This document shows, in pieces, positions 39,601 through 47,482 of a stretch of 64,000 nt of DNA; position 1 is the first letter of the stretch, and each line of letters starts with the position of its first letter. Source of the stretch: Elusimicrobiota bacterium (GTDB taxonomy: Bacteria > Elusimicrobiota > Endomicrobiia > Endomicrobiales > Endomicrobiaceae); NCBI GenBank assembly GCA_017525905.1, contig JAFXSD010000028.1, positions 41,579 through 105,578 on the forward strand. Direction: 5' to 3'. The position numbers and the translations under genes are program-made. The notes under the pieces are model-generated. The model had not been told where the DNA came from and did no database searches. It saw only the letters and a list, made by a program, of their open reading frames with translations.

Positions 39601-39921
39601 TCCGAATTTATTATCCAATATCGATAAAATAGAACTTATATTTCTTTGCGTTTGTTCATGAGAATGCAAATCTTGAATATTTATTACGATGTCACCGGTT
39701 CCGGCATAGTAGGCATCTGTTATTTTACCCAAATTAAACGGGATTAAAGTTTTTGGAACATTGTTTAATGTGCTTGCTACCGGGATTGTTGTCGGCATAA
39801 CCGCATAAGCTGCTTGAGAAAAAACTACAGATACAATAAAACATAAAGATGTAAATATTGCCGTAGCTTTTGTAAAAGGGAATTTTTTTAAGTTTTTCTT
39901 TGCGAATTTTAAAATATTCAT
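30667..39921 (-). CDS. giant protein 3: QDLH domain, duplicated membrane module, phosphohexomutase
   Basis: 3084 aa, single frame, AGGAG before the ATG. A signal sequence (about 1-41) leads to a QDLH domain with IQDLHSH (about 82) and ITGGFHTY (about 490). Two tandem copies of a membrane module follow (about 660-1012 and 1013-1390), each with FxxxH (FVLMH, FALWH) and HxxxN (HIKHN, HISHN) as in CPBP proteins; the EExxxR motif is degraded to ENTFLF. Three small alpha/beta repeats (about 1400-1700) come next. A complete phosphoglucomutase/phosphomannomutase domain (about 1815-2400) carries GTAGVRG, the phosphoserine loop TASHNP, metal loop DVDGDRF, sugar loop GVESSGG and RPSGTEP. The C-terminal region (about 2460-3084) resembles that of giant 4 and ends LLSAA. 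The mutase probably interconverts hexose 6- and 1-phosphates; pgi lies just upstream. Confidence 0.83.
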   Translation of the reverse strand: MNILKFAKKNLKKFPFTKATAIFTSLCFIVSVVFSQAAYAVMPTTIPVASTLNNVPKTLIPFNLGKITDAYYAGTGDIVINIQDLHSHEQTQRNISSILSILDNKFGITDIYLEGASGTLDTKWLSNIEDDSVKQKVLNTLLANGRLTGGEYFAVQTGKNDILKGLEDRNVYSENTKRLNEIYNKNVEVKNYISILTSVFNERSKQYYSAENKKINRIVDSYRDGTIKTEKYIERILKKAQKTDIDLSKYKSIVNFAQIISKQKSFNSNRLNNEIKELLAELKEKLSFAEYNSLIEKATKKEYEVEFYFNLLNKAKELNILSARKYKNTELFLEYLILNQNINTIELANEEKLFIQELKNKFAATQAEKDIYFIQDNLESLSHYLTNKMTAKEHEHFTRNKDKFQLLWKQYIDIDNLTNLEQYLNLVDDFYNNNIERNRIFIKNIFGKNTKGSINGLRIKNSKINHNEKILEDLSNNKITKNKKVHVVITGGFHTYGFNKILEDEKINYVVITPNVTEDTTKAENLYKNIFNEQYDITNTTFANRPVSEVIELLNKGEIKSVKVVNDVVEIEFPKETYSLKNIKADEASHEAETLSEEQAGIAAELVVNIQEILKKIRNNNRAGTSIDISAELNYLEQLNSRITDTKIKQFFIGQINKIRDDNPDMFEDTTDKLMLPSTRKFLNILFGFIKNREIKNRLMSIAAAVLENTFLFPWILLSPETFVLMHYKKGTRQKIKSKLYDLEKLYIKEELSPNDLDDTDLEEIRKIELFLEKIGYTQRLEGTLEMREKGFAGMILVGIIFLASVAGTIETTETFTEAFSAITSSLLYFLYAFAGVLGLELHFSHIKHNLKVDLNRSKLKKSVTDLVNIFPNDVSYQNLQDLEKSNLYLVFSDILEIFKKDFFARGYLETTGNIYSPLTILEVLKGSLERGGEKNPEEYDYNIETIVDYFKRMSEEQTNIIIDNIDATLYNNSLSKEERNLLKQYKKNLINFKRNRWKLSIAEAIDEKTTKIHDDNPDMFEDTTDKLMLPSTRKFLNILFVFIKNKGIKNRLMSIGAAIIENTFLFPWILFTPEKFALWHFQGKTRQKINRTLNELNDLKGIQKLLADLEDLAAQGQESTQNYEEQLKNLSQQMVRIRTNIKNIDIYEIDNEIHKRENFLQKIGYTTILKGAKNMRNSGFTGMFFISIFLIAGVVGTIETTATFTDAFSEITSGILYFFYALVGAFGLGFYGSHISHNLSIDSKKAKARKELKKTIISLINLFPNDVSYQNLQDLEESNLYIVFSDILEIFEEGFFNGGYITTTENLYEPLTILEVLKGIPERGQGINAEEYDYNIETIIDYFEKMSEEQKKTIIEDIDATLYNKSLSEEERNLLKTYKSNIINFKKRYWKLSILESRDEKPKDKYIVIIYGKKYFTSAKSYAQAVNNVIGSIAKKGIAPVGVEVNNILDSLSLRYNGSTYEAYTNALINRMAKIPFKTKKAREEYKQDYLTENFYKKFVMKIESTTSPKIINKNFTIRWHPRPDEYRFNIHVEGLNDTPELSVFQTVYARSPRQAVRSLVYQLCMATEKGYITGGKYEDLVFSNSSNENIHNITEAILKKYEDNMSKILGEDVKENVPPVLNTSTPKKQQGKKIKAEGQKYQVKIPGLNDGAGFESYQTVYATSKEDAVSQVVKQIRIAIDNGELIGGYYNYRAINRGNQQKIIEKILSNPNIDSFVSLTYEQLSLDLESLLTTPSEPVRATTKPVTPIVEQSIPDLQTLISQLTNSQNDIELKAAIESMIKSGFKEDYIENLLYQYLTLRNGNIPQEIYTKTAPIKFGTAGVRGIMGEEVDFLDIIIITQAISNVIDVIASKQNINKKDIKVFVGGDSRFLSKQFAEIVSKTLAANDINVVISKDDIPSPTISYYTRTNGFTLSINITASHNPKEHNGYKITLGDGGQAGLDVTTMIENEISNIQNNLISNAAHGINVVKDSEKIKSIDAKDKFINAFEKMISKIFAIDKDSPLNKFKQKAAKWTVVVDPKNGATKKYYYEILKFFGFNIVMINDTIDPTFGGQKPEPSFENTKQLREKVKSISEDNLLGISTDVDGDRFAVVDKDGNFITANNIGTILLNFRLQTLFDNLISDLNAANGNKEKQNKILKDFIIKKDANGKEAVRKIIIPRNCATTHVLDDLAFDITATYYEKLKAFGLDSELLEQFKNCVEVKEVNVGFKFFAQAKHNAEDNGDLFLLGVESSGGISVAEWIYDKCGFLANLMLLFVLVGNDKQPKDILSDIYSRINYEPQVLETAISFREIVEAERKLKTPELISAEAKKRQENLMSIVTKLKQNENLVVIKNMFVRIDKGLVIKEIRDTDGIKILFENGAWLLIRPSGTEPLVRVFTESKKKINVSEEEQDLSKAIAAFVTENGGKTLIDTIEKDLQLKETPFKANAALFKIIIENSIKSLQRLTYSVLFKDNVEYTMVANATDFERRAEAKKLSEQGIKVNLVLLGETSLSQETNSRISTENGKLAFCLIDKPNENLTVYGYDDKTYGQNIDISNIDKQSGLIGMLNYVNDNSDRNIKLLDLPGNLSRDIATADVEEFAKEKFSIVGVGKKVLDLFVDVLANKLNRKSSNNMIIQPSVVATNLSAGQIDTFAQNDINKLVNQGVTTIIVSANDQLMHDNSQTLKNLLQMAHDNGLKVMFNYNFDLKNMTIDDFSNWISSFNDKFQQFNENGGIDGFQADLSQSEILANNSTVLSLLSSFSKIIKEQNTGSFLSIKMPDNIYPTEFLILCNNEDIKLVVDYNSQLLSTGLSNLKNDNMIINISADKNGNISIEQLSGMFKNNNSVSMLSLDFPILEAIGDDEDFTFNNERMTIVKFITSLFETTPEGQKIKGINKGREFVLNRDSVIEDDILNTLLYTMYINDNCDINQINAILQPNFKENISKYELTGFVEGVLQATELKKQNALDISFDKKDYTNLLMKTLLDYRIDKGMSFNKDLSSDIEKILIIDNFRKEFQQEIKKVLDTLNAAGTVEGREDFAIAELSSLKDNSQLNEQERTMVLEGILLLLLGYARQDTIDIGTAVNADNIANIKALLSAA
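35750..37950 (-). repeat. internal tandem duplication of about 1.1 kb in giant 3
   Basis: Two in-frame copies, about 35750-36890 and 36890-37950, encode the membrane module. Parts are nearly identical in DNA: the stretch near 36830-36890 repeats near 37885-37945, and the one near 36100-36125 near 37285-37310. This indicates a fairly recent duplication inside the gene. Confidence 0.8.
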
Positions 39922-39957
39922 TTTGTTTCTCCTAAAAAGAAAATCCGCCTTGTAAAA

Positions 39958-40497
39958 TTATACAAGACGGATTTCTTCTATTATACTGTTAATATTTATA
40001 TTTGTATCTATGTTTCCTCTCGGAAAATAGCAAAAAAGCAAATTTTGTTTGTTTAAAAATAAAGTATAAAAATCAAGCACAAAAGTCTTTAATATGTTCA
40101 TGATTTTTGTACTTGAACCAAATGTATAATACACAAAAGACAAATCGTTATCTGAAAAAGTATTTACTGTTTTTAACTCTTTTTCATTTTCAACTTTTAC
40201 AAATTCTATTTTGTTATTTTGTTTTGTGTTGTTCTTTTTTCCTTTAGAACTGTTTTTAGATGCCGTATCTTTTAAAACAATCTTTGTAGATTCCAATATT
40301 TTATTTATTATACTATAAGAAAAATTTGCTATGGAATTATAGTATTCTGAAATAGATGTAGTCTTATAAAGAGAATTAAATTCTTCTTTTACATTAGCAT
40401 TGATATTAAATGAAAAAGATACTGATAATAAAGCAAAAATTATCAATAAAGCTATACTTTTATTAATAAATGATAAAAATAAACCGAATTTATACAT
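39958..40497 (-). CDS. small exported/membrane protein preceding giant 3
   Basis: 179 aa, family unknown. One N-terminal hydrophobic segment (about residues 12-32) serves as signal or anchor; the rest has a lysine/asparagine-rich stretch (about 82-96) and a moderately hydrophobic segment (about 130-160). It ends 36 bp before giant 3 and shares its transcript. It has the position and size of the small gene before giant 2 but no obvious sequence identity with it. No Shine-Dalgarno is visible; the candidate promoter lies so close that the mRNA may be leaderless. Confidence 0.7.
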   Translation of the reverse strand: MYKFGLFLSFINKSIALLIIFALLSVSFSFNINANVKEEFNSLYKTTSISEYYNSIANFSYSIINKILESTKIVLKDTASKNSSKGKKNNTKQNNKIEFVKVENEKELKTVNTFSDNDLSFVYYTFGSSTKIMNILKTFVLDFYTLFLNKQNLLFCYFPRGNIDTNININSIIEEIRLV

Positions 40498-40505
40498 ACT
40501 TTATA

Positions 40506-40534
40506 AGTATAATTAATAAAAGATATTTTTTCAA
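40506..40534 (-). promoter_or_regulatory. candidate promoter for the small protein / giant 3 operon
   Basis: On the minus strand TTGAAA (40529-40534) and TATACT (40506-40511) are separated by 17 bp. The -10 ends only 8 bp before the ATG of the small gene. Confidence 0.5.
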
Positions 40535-40548
40535 TAATTATAAAAAAT

Positions 40549-42192
40549 CTATTTTTTTAATTTATTGTAATGTTTTATTAACGCAGCCGTAGAACAATTA
40601 TGTTCGTTTGTCTTTTCACCTTTTAATTCGGGTAAAATAACATTAGCCAATTTTTTACCGAGTTCTACTCCCCACTGATCGTAGCTGTTAACTTGCCAAA
40701 TTATACCTTGAACAAATATTTTATGCTCATACATAGCAATTAATGCACCTAAAGTTTTTGGTGTAAGTTCATCTAACAAAATACTGTTTGTAGGTTTATT
40801 TCCTTCAAAAACTTTATGAGGCGCCAACATTTCTATATCTTCGTTTGAAGCACCGCTTTTTTTCAATGTCTCTATAGCTTGTTCTTTTGTAAGTCCGAAT
40901 GCTAAAGCTTCCGGTTGTGCAAAGAAATTAGACATCAATTTTTCGTGATGGTCGCCAACTCTTTCCGGAGGATTAACTATCCCTATAAAATCCGAAGGAA
41001 TCAATTTTGTTCCCTGGTGAATTAATTGATAGAAAGAATGTTGACCGTTTGTTCCAGGTTCTCCCCACAATACTTGTCCTGTTTGATAGTCAACTTTTTC
41101 ACCGTTTCTGTTAATTGTTTTTCCGTTGCTTTCCATATCGGATTGTTGTAAGAAAGCGGTAAATCTGTGCAAATATTGACTATAAGGTAAAACCGTATAA
41201 CTTTGAGCATTAAAGAAATTGTTGTACCAAATACCAAGAACTGCCATTATTACAGGAATATTTTTTTCTATAGGAGCAGTTATAAAATGCTGATCCATTT
41301 CATAAGCACCTTTTAATAATTCTTGGAATTTTTCAAAACCTACGGCACATGCTATAGGTAAACCTATTGCTGACCATAAAGAATATCTTCCGCCGACAAA
41401 ATTCCAAAATTCAAACATATTGTTTGTATCTATACCGAACTCTGCAACTTTTTCTTTATTTGTGGATAATGCAACAAAATGGTTCTTGATTGCACTTTCT
41501 CCGAGTTTTTCAACTAACCATTTTCTTGCAGTATTTGCATTTGTCATTGTTTCCTGAGTTGTAAAAGTTTTTGAAGCAACAATAAATAAAGAAGTTTCAG
41601 GATCTAATTTTTTCAATACTTCATATATATCTGCTCCGTCAACATTTGAAACAAAATATACTTGCGGTCCGTCAGCATAATATTTTAAAGCTTCACAAAC
41701 CATTCTCGGTCCCAAATCGGAGCCGCCGATACCGATATTTATAACGGCTTTAATTTCTTTTCCTGTTGCACCTTTCCATTTTCCGCTTCTTAATTGTTCG
41801 GTAAAATCTTTCATTTTATTAAGGACTTTTTTTATGTCAACCATAACATCTTTTCCGTCAACATAAACGGGCTTGTCCGACATATTTCTTAATGCCGAAT
41901 GTAAAACGGCTCTTTTTTCCGTCCAATTTATTTTTACACCTGAAAAGATTTTTTCCGTCCAAGACTTTAAATCACTTGCTTCAACCAAGTTGAACAATAG
42001 TTTTAAAGTTTCATTATCTATAATATTTTTTGAATAATCAAACAATATTCCTATATTATCAAGTCTCACACTATACTTATTGAATCTGTCGGTATCTTTA
42101 AAGAGATCTCTCATATGAACACTTTTCATTTTTTGTTCATATTGTCTTTTTAAATCGTTCCATTGCTTGGATTGTGTCAATTTTTCTTGCAT
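40549..42192 (-). CDS. pgi: glucose-6-phosphate isomerase
   Basis: 547-aa cytoplasmic enzyme interconverting glucose 6-phosphate and fructose 6-phosphate. Signature segments: [19 protein letters not shown], the second motif [35 protein letters not shown] with the catalytic histidine region, and the late [14 protein letters not shown]. The length is that of the long (E. coli-like) Pgi form. The gene is 23 bp behind the outer-membrane gene and 51 bp ahead of the giant 3 operon, whose mutase would use its product. Confidence 0.97.
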   Translation of the reverse strand: MQEKLTQSKQWNDLKRQYEQKMKSVHMRDLFKDTDRFNKYSVRLDNIGILFDYSKNIIDNETLKLLFNLVEASDLKSWTEKIFSGVKINWTEKRAVLHSALRNMSDKPVYVDGKDVMVDIKKVLNKMKDFTEQLRSGKWKGATGKEIKAVINIGIGGSDLGPRMVCEALKYYADGPQVYFVSNVDGADIYEVLKKLDPETSLFIVASKTFTTQETMTNANTARKWLVEKLGESAIKNHFVALSTNKEKVAEFGIDTNNMFEFWNFVGGRYSLWSAIGLPIACAVGFEKFQELLKGAYEMDQHFITAPIEKNIPVIMAVLGIWYNNFFNAQSYTVLPYSQYLHRFTAFLQQSDMESNGKTINRNGEKVDYQTGQVLWGEPGTNGQHSFYQLIHQGTKLIPSDFIGIVNPPERVGDHHEKLMSNFFAQPEALAFGLTKEQAIETLKKSGASNEDIEMLAPHKVFEGNKPTNSILLDELTPKTLGALIAMYEHKIFVQGIIWQVNSYDQWGVELGKKLANVILPELKGEKTNEHNCSTAALIKHYNKLKK

Positions 42193-42215
42193 TTTGTTTA
42201 TATCTCCGTAAATAA

Positions 42216-42779
42216 TTAAAGTGTAAATTTGTATCCTAATTTAAAAAATATGTTTTTGTAGGTTATATTATTGTCGTTATCTTCGGCTTCATATCTTGAT
42301 GCATACAATTCAACGATATATTTTTCAAATAATTCAAAACCGAAACCGCCTGCAACATAATATCCCGGAGAAGAATTGTTTCCGTTAGATATTGAAAAAT
42401 ATATATTATATCCGCCGTCTATTCTTAAATAAGGTTTATATTCTCCCGTATCTCCCAAAGGGAAAATAATGATACCGGCATATATCGGTAACATTGAAAA
42501 ATTTGCATCAGTATAATATTGATCTTTTCCCCAATCTTCTTCTTTAGCCTTTGATCCCATACTTATGTTTCTGTTGATTAAATAATCAAACCCTGCTGCT
42601 ACTGCAAAATATTTGCTTAAAGGAACTCTTACTTCACCGCCGATATTAAGTGCAAGATCCACCTCATAATCACTTCTAAAAGTTCCCGGTAAACATAACG
42701 ATACTTTTGGAATGATATCTATTGCAAATGCACAACTTGTTGAAATAAGCAATAACAGAACAACCAAATACTTTTTCAT
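42216..42779 (-). CDS. outer-membrane beta-barrel protein
   Basis: 187 aa from the ATG at 42779, chosen because GGAGG sits 7 bp upstream and a standard signal peptide ([19 protein letters not shown]) follows. The mature part alternates polar and hydrophobic residues in strands typical of small 8-stranded barrels and ends in an aromatic/leucine strand ([10 protein letters not shown]), the usual signal for barrel insertion. No specific function can be assigned. Confidence 0.78.
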   Translation of the reverse strand: MKKYLVVLLLLISTSCAFAIDIIPKVSLCLPGTFRSDYEVDLALNIGGEVRVPLSKYFAVAAGFDYLINRNISMGSKAKEEDWGKDQYYTDANFSMLPIYAGIIIFPLGDTGEYKPYLRIDGGYNIYFSISNGNNSSPGYYVAGGFGFELFEKYIVELYASRYEAEDNDNNITYKNIFFKLGYKFTL

Positions 42780-42867
42780 ATAAAATCCTCCGATCAATAA
42801 AACATCTTATTTATTTTAGCAAATATTTGAATTTACTCCAATGGGTAACATCCGTATACACAATATT

Positions 42868-44121
42868 CTATTTTATTCTTTTTATATTTGCACCGAGTTT
42901 TCTGAACTTTTTTTCTAAAGTTTCATATCCTCTGTCAAGATGATAAATTCTTGATATTTCCGTTCTTCCTTTAGCACAAAGACCTGCTAAAACAAGTGCA
43001 GCTCCTGCTCTTAAATCCGAAACCATTACCGGAGCTCCGGAAAGTTCTTTTACACCATGAATAGAAACTTGTCTGCCTTCTATTTTTAAATTTGCCCCTA
43101 ATCTTTGCAGTTCACATACATGTAAAAATCTGTTTTCAAATACAGTTTCTTCTATGATTGAATTTCCCTTTGCAAGAGACATAAGTGCCATCCATTGTGC
43201 CTGCACATCTGTAGGAAATCCAGGATAAACTTCGGTTTTTATATTTATGGGTTTTATTTCTTTCTTCCACTTTACGGTTAAAGTATCACCTTTTATTTTT
43301 ATATCCGCACCGGCTTCAATAAGTTTATCTATCACAAGATCCAAATGTTTAGGATTAACTTTGGTTAACTTTATTTCACCTTTTGTCATTAACGCGGCAA
43401 TCATATATGTTGCAGCTTCAATTCTGTCGGGAATAACATCATGATCAAAACCATGTAACCTGTCAACACCTTCTATTGTTATTATTCTTGTTCCTGCACC
43501 TGAAATTTTTGCACCCATCTTTACCAATACATCCGCCAAATCTTGAATTTCAGGTTCTTTTGCGGCATTTATTATTCTGGTTGTGCCTTTTGCCAAAACA
43601 CTTGCAAGTAAAACATTTTCGGTAGCACCTACACTTGCAAATCTGAATTCTATGTCTGTACCTTTAAGTCTTCCTTTAGTGAATATTTTTATATATCCTT
43701 CTTTCAGTTCAATAGTTGCTCCCATTTTTTTAAAAGCATCCAAATGAATATCTATCGGTCTTGCACCTATGGAACATCCGCCGGGTAAAGAAACATCTAC
43801 TTTCCCCAATCTTGCAAGCAGAGGTCCCATAACCAAAACACTTGCTCTCATTTTTCTTACCAAATCGTAAGGAGCTATATGATTTAACTTTGAAGATTTA
43901 TCGCAATAAACTGTATTACCTTTTCGTATAGTATTTTTGCCTATAAAATTCAAAAAGTTGACCGTCGTCTTAATATCTGCAAGAACAGGAACATTTTTTA
44001 TTTTACATTTATCGTCAGTCAACAATGTTGCAAAAAGTATCGGTAATGCCGAATTTTTTGCTCCTGAAATTTTTACTTCACCGTTTAATTTTTTACCGCC
44101 GTAAATTACTATTTTATCCAT
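42868..44121 (-). CDS. murA: UDP-N-acetylglucosamine 1-carboxyvinyltransferase
   Basis: 417-aa cytoplasmic enzyme catalysing the first committed step of peptidoglycan synthesis. Visible motifs are KISGAKNSALPILFATLL at the N-terminus, LPGGCSIGARPIDIHL with the catalytic cysteine (the fosfomycin target) and VYPGFPTDVQAQWMAL. It overlaps prmC by 8 bp, in the common order rpmE-prfA-prmC-murA. Confidence 0.97.
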   Translation of the reverse strand: MDKIVIYGGKKLNGEVKISGAKNSALPILFATLLTDDKCKIKNVPVLADIKTTVNFLNFIGKNTIRKGNTVYCDKSSKLNHIAPYDLVRKMRASVLVMGPLLARLGKVDVSLPGGCSIGARPIDIHLDAFKKMGATIELKEGYIKIFTKGRLKGTDIEFRFASVGATENVLLASVLAKGTTRIINAAKEPEIQDLADVLVKMGAKISGAGTRIITIEGVDRLHGFDHDVIPDRIEAATYMIAALMTKGEIKLTKVNPKHLDLVIDKLIEAGADIKIKGDTLTVKWKKEIKPINIKTEVYPGFPTDVQAQWMALMSLAKGNSIIEETVFENRFLHVCELQRLGANLKIEGRQVSIHGVKELSGAPVMVSDLRAGAALVLAGLCAKGRTEISRIYHLDRGYETLEKKFRKLGANIKRIK

Positions 44122-44965
44122 TTTGTGCTATTAATATCCTGTCTAAACCGGAATAATCCTTTATTATTTTTACAAAAAGAAAATCATTAAATAAATCCGC
44201 AATTTGTAAAAAGATATTTGCATTAAGTTCCAATAACAATAACCCTTTCGGATTTAAATATCGAGCAGAATTTTCTGCTATTATTCTATAAAAATCTAAT
44301 CCGTCCTCTCCCGCTAAAAAAGCGTTTTTCGGTTCAAAAAAAAGTTCTCTTTCCAAACACTTATATTCTTTTTCGGTTACATAAGGCGGATTAGATATAA
44401 TTATATCAAATTTTTTATCAATAATATTAGCAAACATATTACTTTCTAAAAATTCTATTTTGCTTGATACATTATTTATTGCGGCATTTTCTTTTGCAAC
44501 TTGCAATGCTTTTGAACTTATATCACTTGCCGTAACAGAAATATTATCGTTATATCTTGCCACAGATACGGCAATTGCTCCAGATCCCGTACATAAATCC
44601 AATATATGTTTAAAGTTGTTTTCTTTTATGAATTTGTTTGCTTGTTCAACTATCAATTCCGTTTCGGGTCTTGGAATTAAAACATTGGAATTAACTTTAA
44701 ATGTCAGGCCCATAAATTCAGATGTTCCTAAAATATAATCAACAGGTTCACCTTTAATTCTTTTGTTTAAATAGTTTTGATATTGTTGAAATTGTTCTTG
44801 AGATATTTTTTCTTGTCGGAGTGTAGCTAAAATGTTTCTTTTTATTTTTAAAACACCACATAATAAAACTTCTGCATCAAGTTGTGCTTCTGTTATATTA
44901 TGTGATGTTAAAAAGTCTGTTGCCTGTTTTAATAAATTAAAAATATTTTTTTCAGTTTGATACAT
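44114..44965 (-). CDS. prmC: release factor glutamine methyltransferase
   Basis: 283 aa. S-adenosylmethionine-dependent enzyme that methylates the glutamine of the GGQ loop in release factors. The SAM site shows ILDLCTGSGAIAVSVA, and the substrate motif NPPY is present (IIISNPPYVTEKE). It follows prfA, its substrate, by 53 bp. Confidence 0.96.
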   Translation of the reverse strand: MYQTEKNIFNLLKQATDFLTSHNITEAQLDAEVLLCGVLKIKRNILATLRQEKISQEQFQQYQNYLNKRIKGEPVDYILGTSEFMGLTFKVNSNVLIPRPETELIVEQANKFIKENNFKHILDLCTGSGAIAVSVARYNDNISVTASDISSKALQVAKENAAINNVSSKIEFLESNMFANIIDKKFDIIISNPPYVTEKEYKCLERELFFEPKNAFLAGEDGLDFYRIIAENSARYLNPKGLLLLELNANIFLQIADLFNDFLFVKIIKDYSGLDRILIAQNG

Positions 44966-45018
44966 TTTTATAAAATGCCGTTCTGTCGTTGTCGTTAATT
45001 ATGCATTGTACATTGTCT

Positions 45019-46089
45019 TTATATGTTTGCCGATTTCAACTTTTCTTCGTTTTCGCAAGATATAAGTTTTTCTATAAGCTCGTTTAAATCTCCGTCCATA
45101 ACTTCGGTAATATTGTAAACACTGAAACCTATTCTATGGTCGGTAATTCTGTTTTGAGGAAAATTATATGTCCTTATTTTCTCGGATCTGTCTCCGGAAC
45201 CTACCTGCTGTTTTCTGTCACTCGAAAGTTTTTGTTCTTGCTCTATCATTTTTTGTTCATACAATTTTGCTCTCAAAACTTTCATTGCTTTAGCTTTATT
45301 TTTTATTTGGCTTCTTTCATCCTGGCAAGCAACGACAAGTCCCGTAGGCAAATATGTTATTCTTATTGCGGAATCTGTTTTATTAACATGCTGTCCGCCC
45401 GCGCCGCTTGCTCTGTATGTATCTATTCTTAAATCTTCCGGTTTTATTTCAACATCAACTTCTTCGGCTTCAGGAAGGACGGCAACGGTTATTGCCGATG
45501 TATGAACTCTTCCGGATGCTTCTGTTTCGGGAACTCTTTGAACTCTGTGAGTTCCTCTTTCAAATTTAAAGTATTTCCAAACTTTATTTCCTGATATAGA
45601 AAAAACAACTTCCTTGTATCCGCCAAGACCGGTAGGATTGGAATCTATTATTTCGTGTTTCCAACCGTTTCTTTCGGCAAATCTTGTATATGCTCTGAAC
45701 AAATCTCCTGCAAATAAAGCTGCTTCTTCTCCGCCTGTTCCTGCTCTTATTTCAACGATAATATCTTTATCCTCGTGAGGATCCGGAGGAATTAACATAA
45801 GTCTGATTTCCGATTCCATTTTTTCTTTATTTGCAACGGCTTGGTCATATTCAGCAAAAGCCATTTCTTTCATTTCTTTATCATCGGACTCTTTTAATTC
45901 ATTTAAATCGTCGATATCTTTTAACAATTTAAAATATTCTTTGGATTTTTCAACTATCGGAGATAAATAAGAATGTTCTTTTGATAAAGCTCTGTATTGT
46001 TCCTGATCTGCAATTATATTGCTGTCGCTAAGCTTTTGTTCAACTTCTTTAAATTTAGAATTTATTTCTTCTAATTTTTCTTTAAACAT
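45019..46089 (-). CDS. prfA: peptide chain release factor 1
   Basis: 356 aa; terminates translation at UAA and UAG. The GGQ hydrolysis motif ([14 protein letters not shown]) and the stop-codon recognition tripeptide in [15 protein letters not shown] (PET, the RF1-type PxT) are both present. An AGGT box precedes the ATG. Confidence 0.97.
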   Translation of the reverse strand: MFKEKLEEINSKFKEVEQKLSDSNIIADQEQYRALSKEHSYLSPIVEKSKEYFKLLKDIDDLNELKESDDKEMKEMAFAEYDQAVANKEKMESEIRLMLIPPDPHEDKDIIVEIRAGTGGEEAALFAGDLFRAYTRFAERNGWKHEIIDSNPTGLGGYKEVVFSISGNKVWKYFKFERGTHRVQRVPETEASGRVHTSAITVAVLPEAEEVDVEIKPEDLRIDTYRASGAGGQHVNKTDSAIRITYLPTGLVVACQDERSQIKNKAKAMKVLRAKLYEQKMIEQEQKLSSDRKQQVGSGDRSEKIRTYNFPQNRITDHRIGFSVYNITEVMDGDLNELIEKLISCENEEKLKSANI

Positions 46090-46112
46090 ATTTTTTACCT
46101 ATAAAAAAATAT

Positions 46113-46150
46113 GACAGGATTTCATATTTCATAAAAATGATAATCCTGTC
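46113..46150 (-). terminator. terminator or attenuator between rpmE and prfA
   Basis: A 9-bp perfect stem (GACAGGATT / AATCCTGTC) with a 20-nt loop is followed on the minus strand by a T-rich stretch. It would end or thin out rpmE transcripts before prfA. Confidence 0.7.
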
Positions 46151-46167
46151 AATATTTAAAATTTTAT

Positions 46168-46512
46168 TTATTTTTCTTTTTTAGCATCTTTCTTTGCTGC
46201 ATCTTTTTTAACATCTTTTTTTACTCTCTTAGGTGTAGATGTTAAAAGTTTTGATGTCTTTCTCGGTGAAGAAACTTTTTTCTCTTTTTTCTTTCTTACA
46301 ACAGTCTTTCCTTCCGTAGCAACAAATCTCTTTTGGAATTTTTCAACTCTACCTGCTGTATCTATAAGTTTTTGTTTACCTGTAAAGAAAGGATGACAAT
46401 TTGAACATATTTCTAATTTTATTACCGGCTTTGTTGATCTTGTTTTAAATGTATAACCACAAGCACATGTTACTGTTGATTCTACATATTTTGGATGAAT
46501 TCCCTCTTTCAT
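46168..46512 (-). CDS. rpmE: ribosomal protein L31 with lysine-rich C-terminal extension
   Basis: The first 65 residues are a standard zinc-type L31 (C+ form): MKEGIHPKY, a CACGYTF knuckle, [30 protein letters not shown]. The protein then continues about 48 residues beyond the usual end with a very basic tail rich in Lys. Bacterial L31 is normally 66-85 aa, so the 114-aa form is extended. The tail may interact with rRNA at the subunit bridge. Confidence 0.94.
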   Translation of the reverse strand: MKEGIHPKYVESTVTCACGYTFKTRSTKPVIKLEICSNCHPFFTGKQKLIDTAGRVEKFQKRFVATEGKTVVRKKKEKKVSSPRKTSKLLTSTPKRVKKDVKKDAAKKDAKKEK

Positions 46513-46711
46513 TTTCTTTAATACTCCTCTAATTGTAAAATTTTATCTACTTATTATGCATTTTTATTAAATTTTAGTCAAGTGCAAACTACAATTTATA
46601 ATTTATAATTTAAAATTTATAATTAATGTGTTTTTTGCAAAGCAAAAAACTATTATTTTAACAAAAATTGCTCAGCAATTTTTACCGATATTGTACATTG
46701 TAAATTGTATA
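46513..46711. repeat. AT-rich spacer with dispersed repeats and two perfect short hairpins
   Basis: No gene. Two perfect 9-bp stems with 3-nt loops occur at 46630-46650 (GTTTTTTGC AAA GCAAAAAAC) and 46663-46683 (AAAAATTGC TCA GCAATTTTT). They are flanked by copies of the TTTATAATTT / ATTGTAAATT repeat also found near phoU and at 54.5 kb. The second hairpin could terminate the pyrG-thiF transcript. Confidence 0.6.
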
Positions 46712-47470
46712 TTATAAATTGCCGTTCCCGCAGGCAGGACAATCTTTGTCTGCCGGCGGTAACTTTATTTTCCTGAATTCCGAAGTTAAAGCATTATATG
46801 TGAGTAAATAACCGGTAAGAAGTTCCCCTATCCCCAATATATATTTTATTGCTTCCGTCGCTTGCAATGTGCCTATTGTTCCCACAGCTGCACCTAATAC
46901 ACCATCCGTAGAACAAGAAGAAACACATTCTTTTTTCGGAGGTTCTTTAAATACACATCTGTAACAACAACCTTCGTTTGGAACATAAGTCATAAGTTGT
47001 CCTTCAAAACCTACAATTCCCGCATGAGAAAACGGTTTTTTACCCTTCACACAAGCATCGTTTATTAAAAATTTTGTTTCAAAGTTATCTGTTGCATCTA
47101 TAACAAAATCATATTCGGAAATAACTTTGGAAATATTATCGGATGATATTTCGGTATAAATATTTACTTTAATGTCCGGATTTAAATTCGTTATTGTTTC
47201 TTGTGCGGACTTTATTTTATCTATACCTGTTTTATTTGTTTTATGAAGAATTTGCCTGTTAAGATTTGAAAGTTCAACTTTATCTTTATCGGCTATACCT
47301 ATAGTTCCTATACCTGCAGCAGCCAAATACATTGCCGCAGGAGAACCGAGTCCGCCCGCCCCGATAACAAGAACTTTGGATGATAAAAGTTTTTCCTGCC
47401 CATTTATCCCGACACCTTTTAATAAGATGTTTCTTGAATATCGTTCAAGTTGTTCGTTAGATAAAGACAT
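46712..47470 (-). CDS. ThiF/MoeB/HesA-family E1-like adenylyltransferase
   Basis: 252 aa. It has the ATP-binding GAGGLGSPAAMYLAAAGIG loop, the RYSRN opening typical of MoeB/ThiF, DNFETKFLINDACV, and zinc cysteines CYRC ... CPACG. These enzymes adenylate the C-terminal glycine of a ubiquitin-like sulfur carrier (MoaD or ThiS) for molybdopterin, thiamine or cysteine synthesis. No carrier gene is nearby, so the pathway cannot be fixed. The ATG at 47470 with GAAGG upstream is preferred over a GTG two codons earlier. It lies 12 bp after pyrG. Confidence 0.88.
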   Translation of the reverse strand: MSLSNEQLERYSRNILLKGVGINGQEKLLSSKVLVIGAGGLGSPAAMYLAAAGIGTIGIADKDKVELSNLNRQILHKTNKTGIDKIKSAQETITNLNPDIKVNIYTEISSDNISKVISEYDFVIDATDNFETKFLINDACVKGKKPFSHAGIVGFEGQLMTYVPNEGCCYRCVFKEPPKKECVSSCSTDGVLGAAVGTIGTLQATEAIKYILGIGELLTGYLLTYNALTSEFRKIKLPPADKDCPACGNGNL

Positions 47471-47482
47471 TTGCACCTTCTT

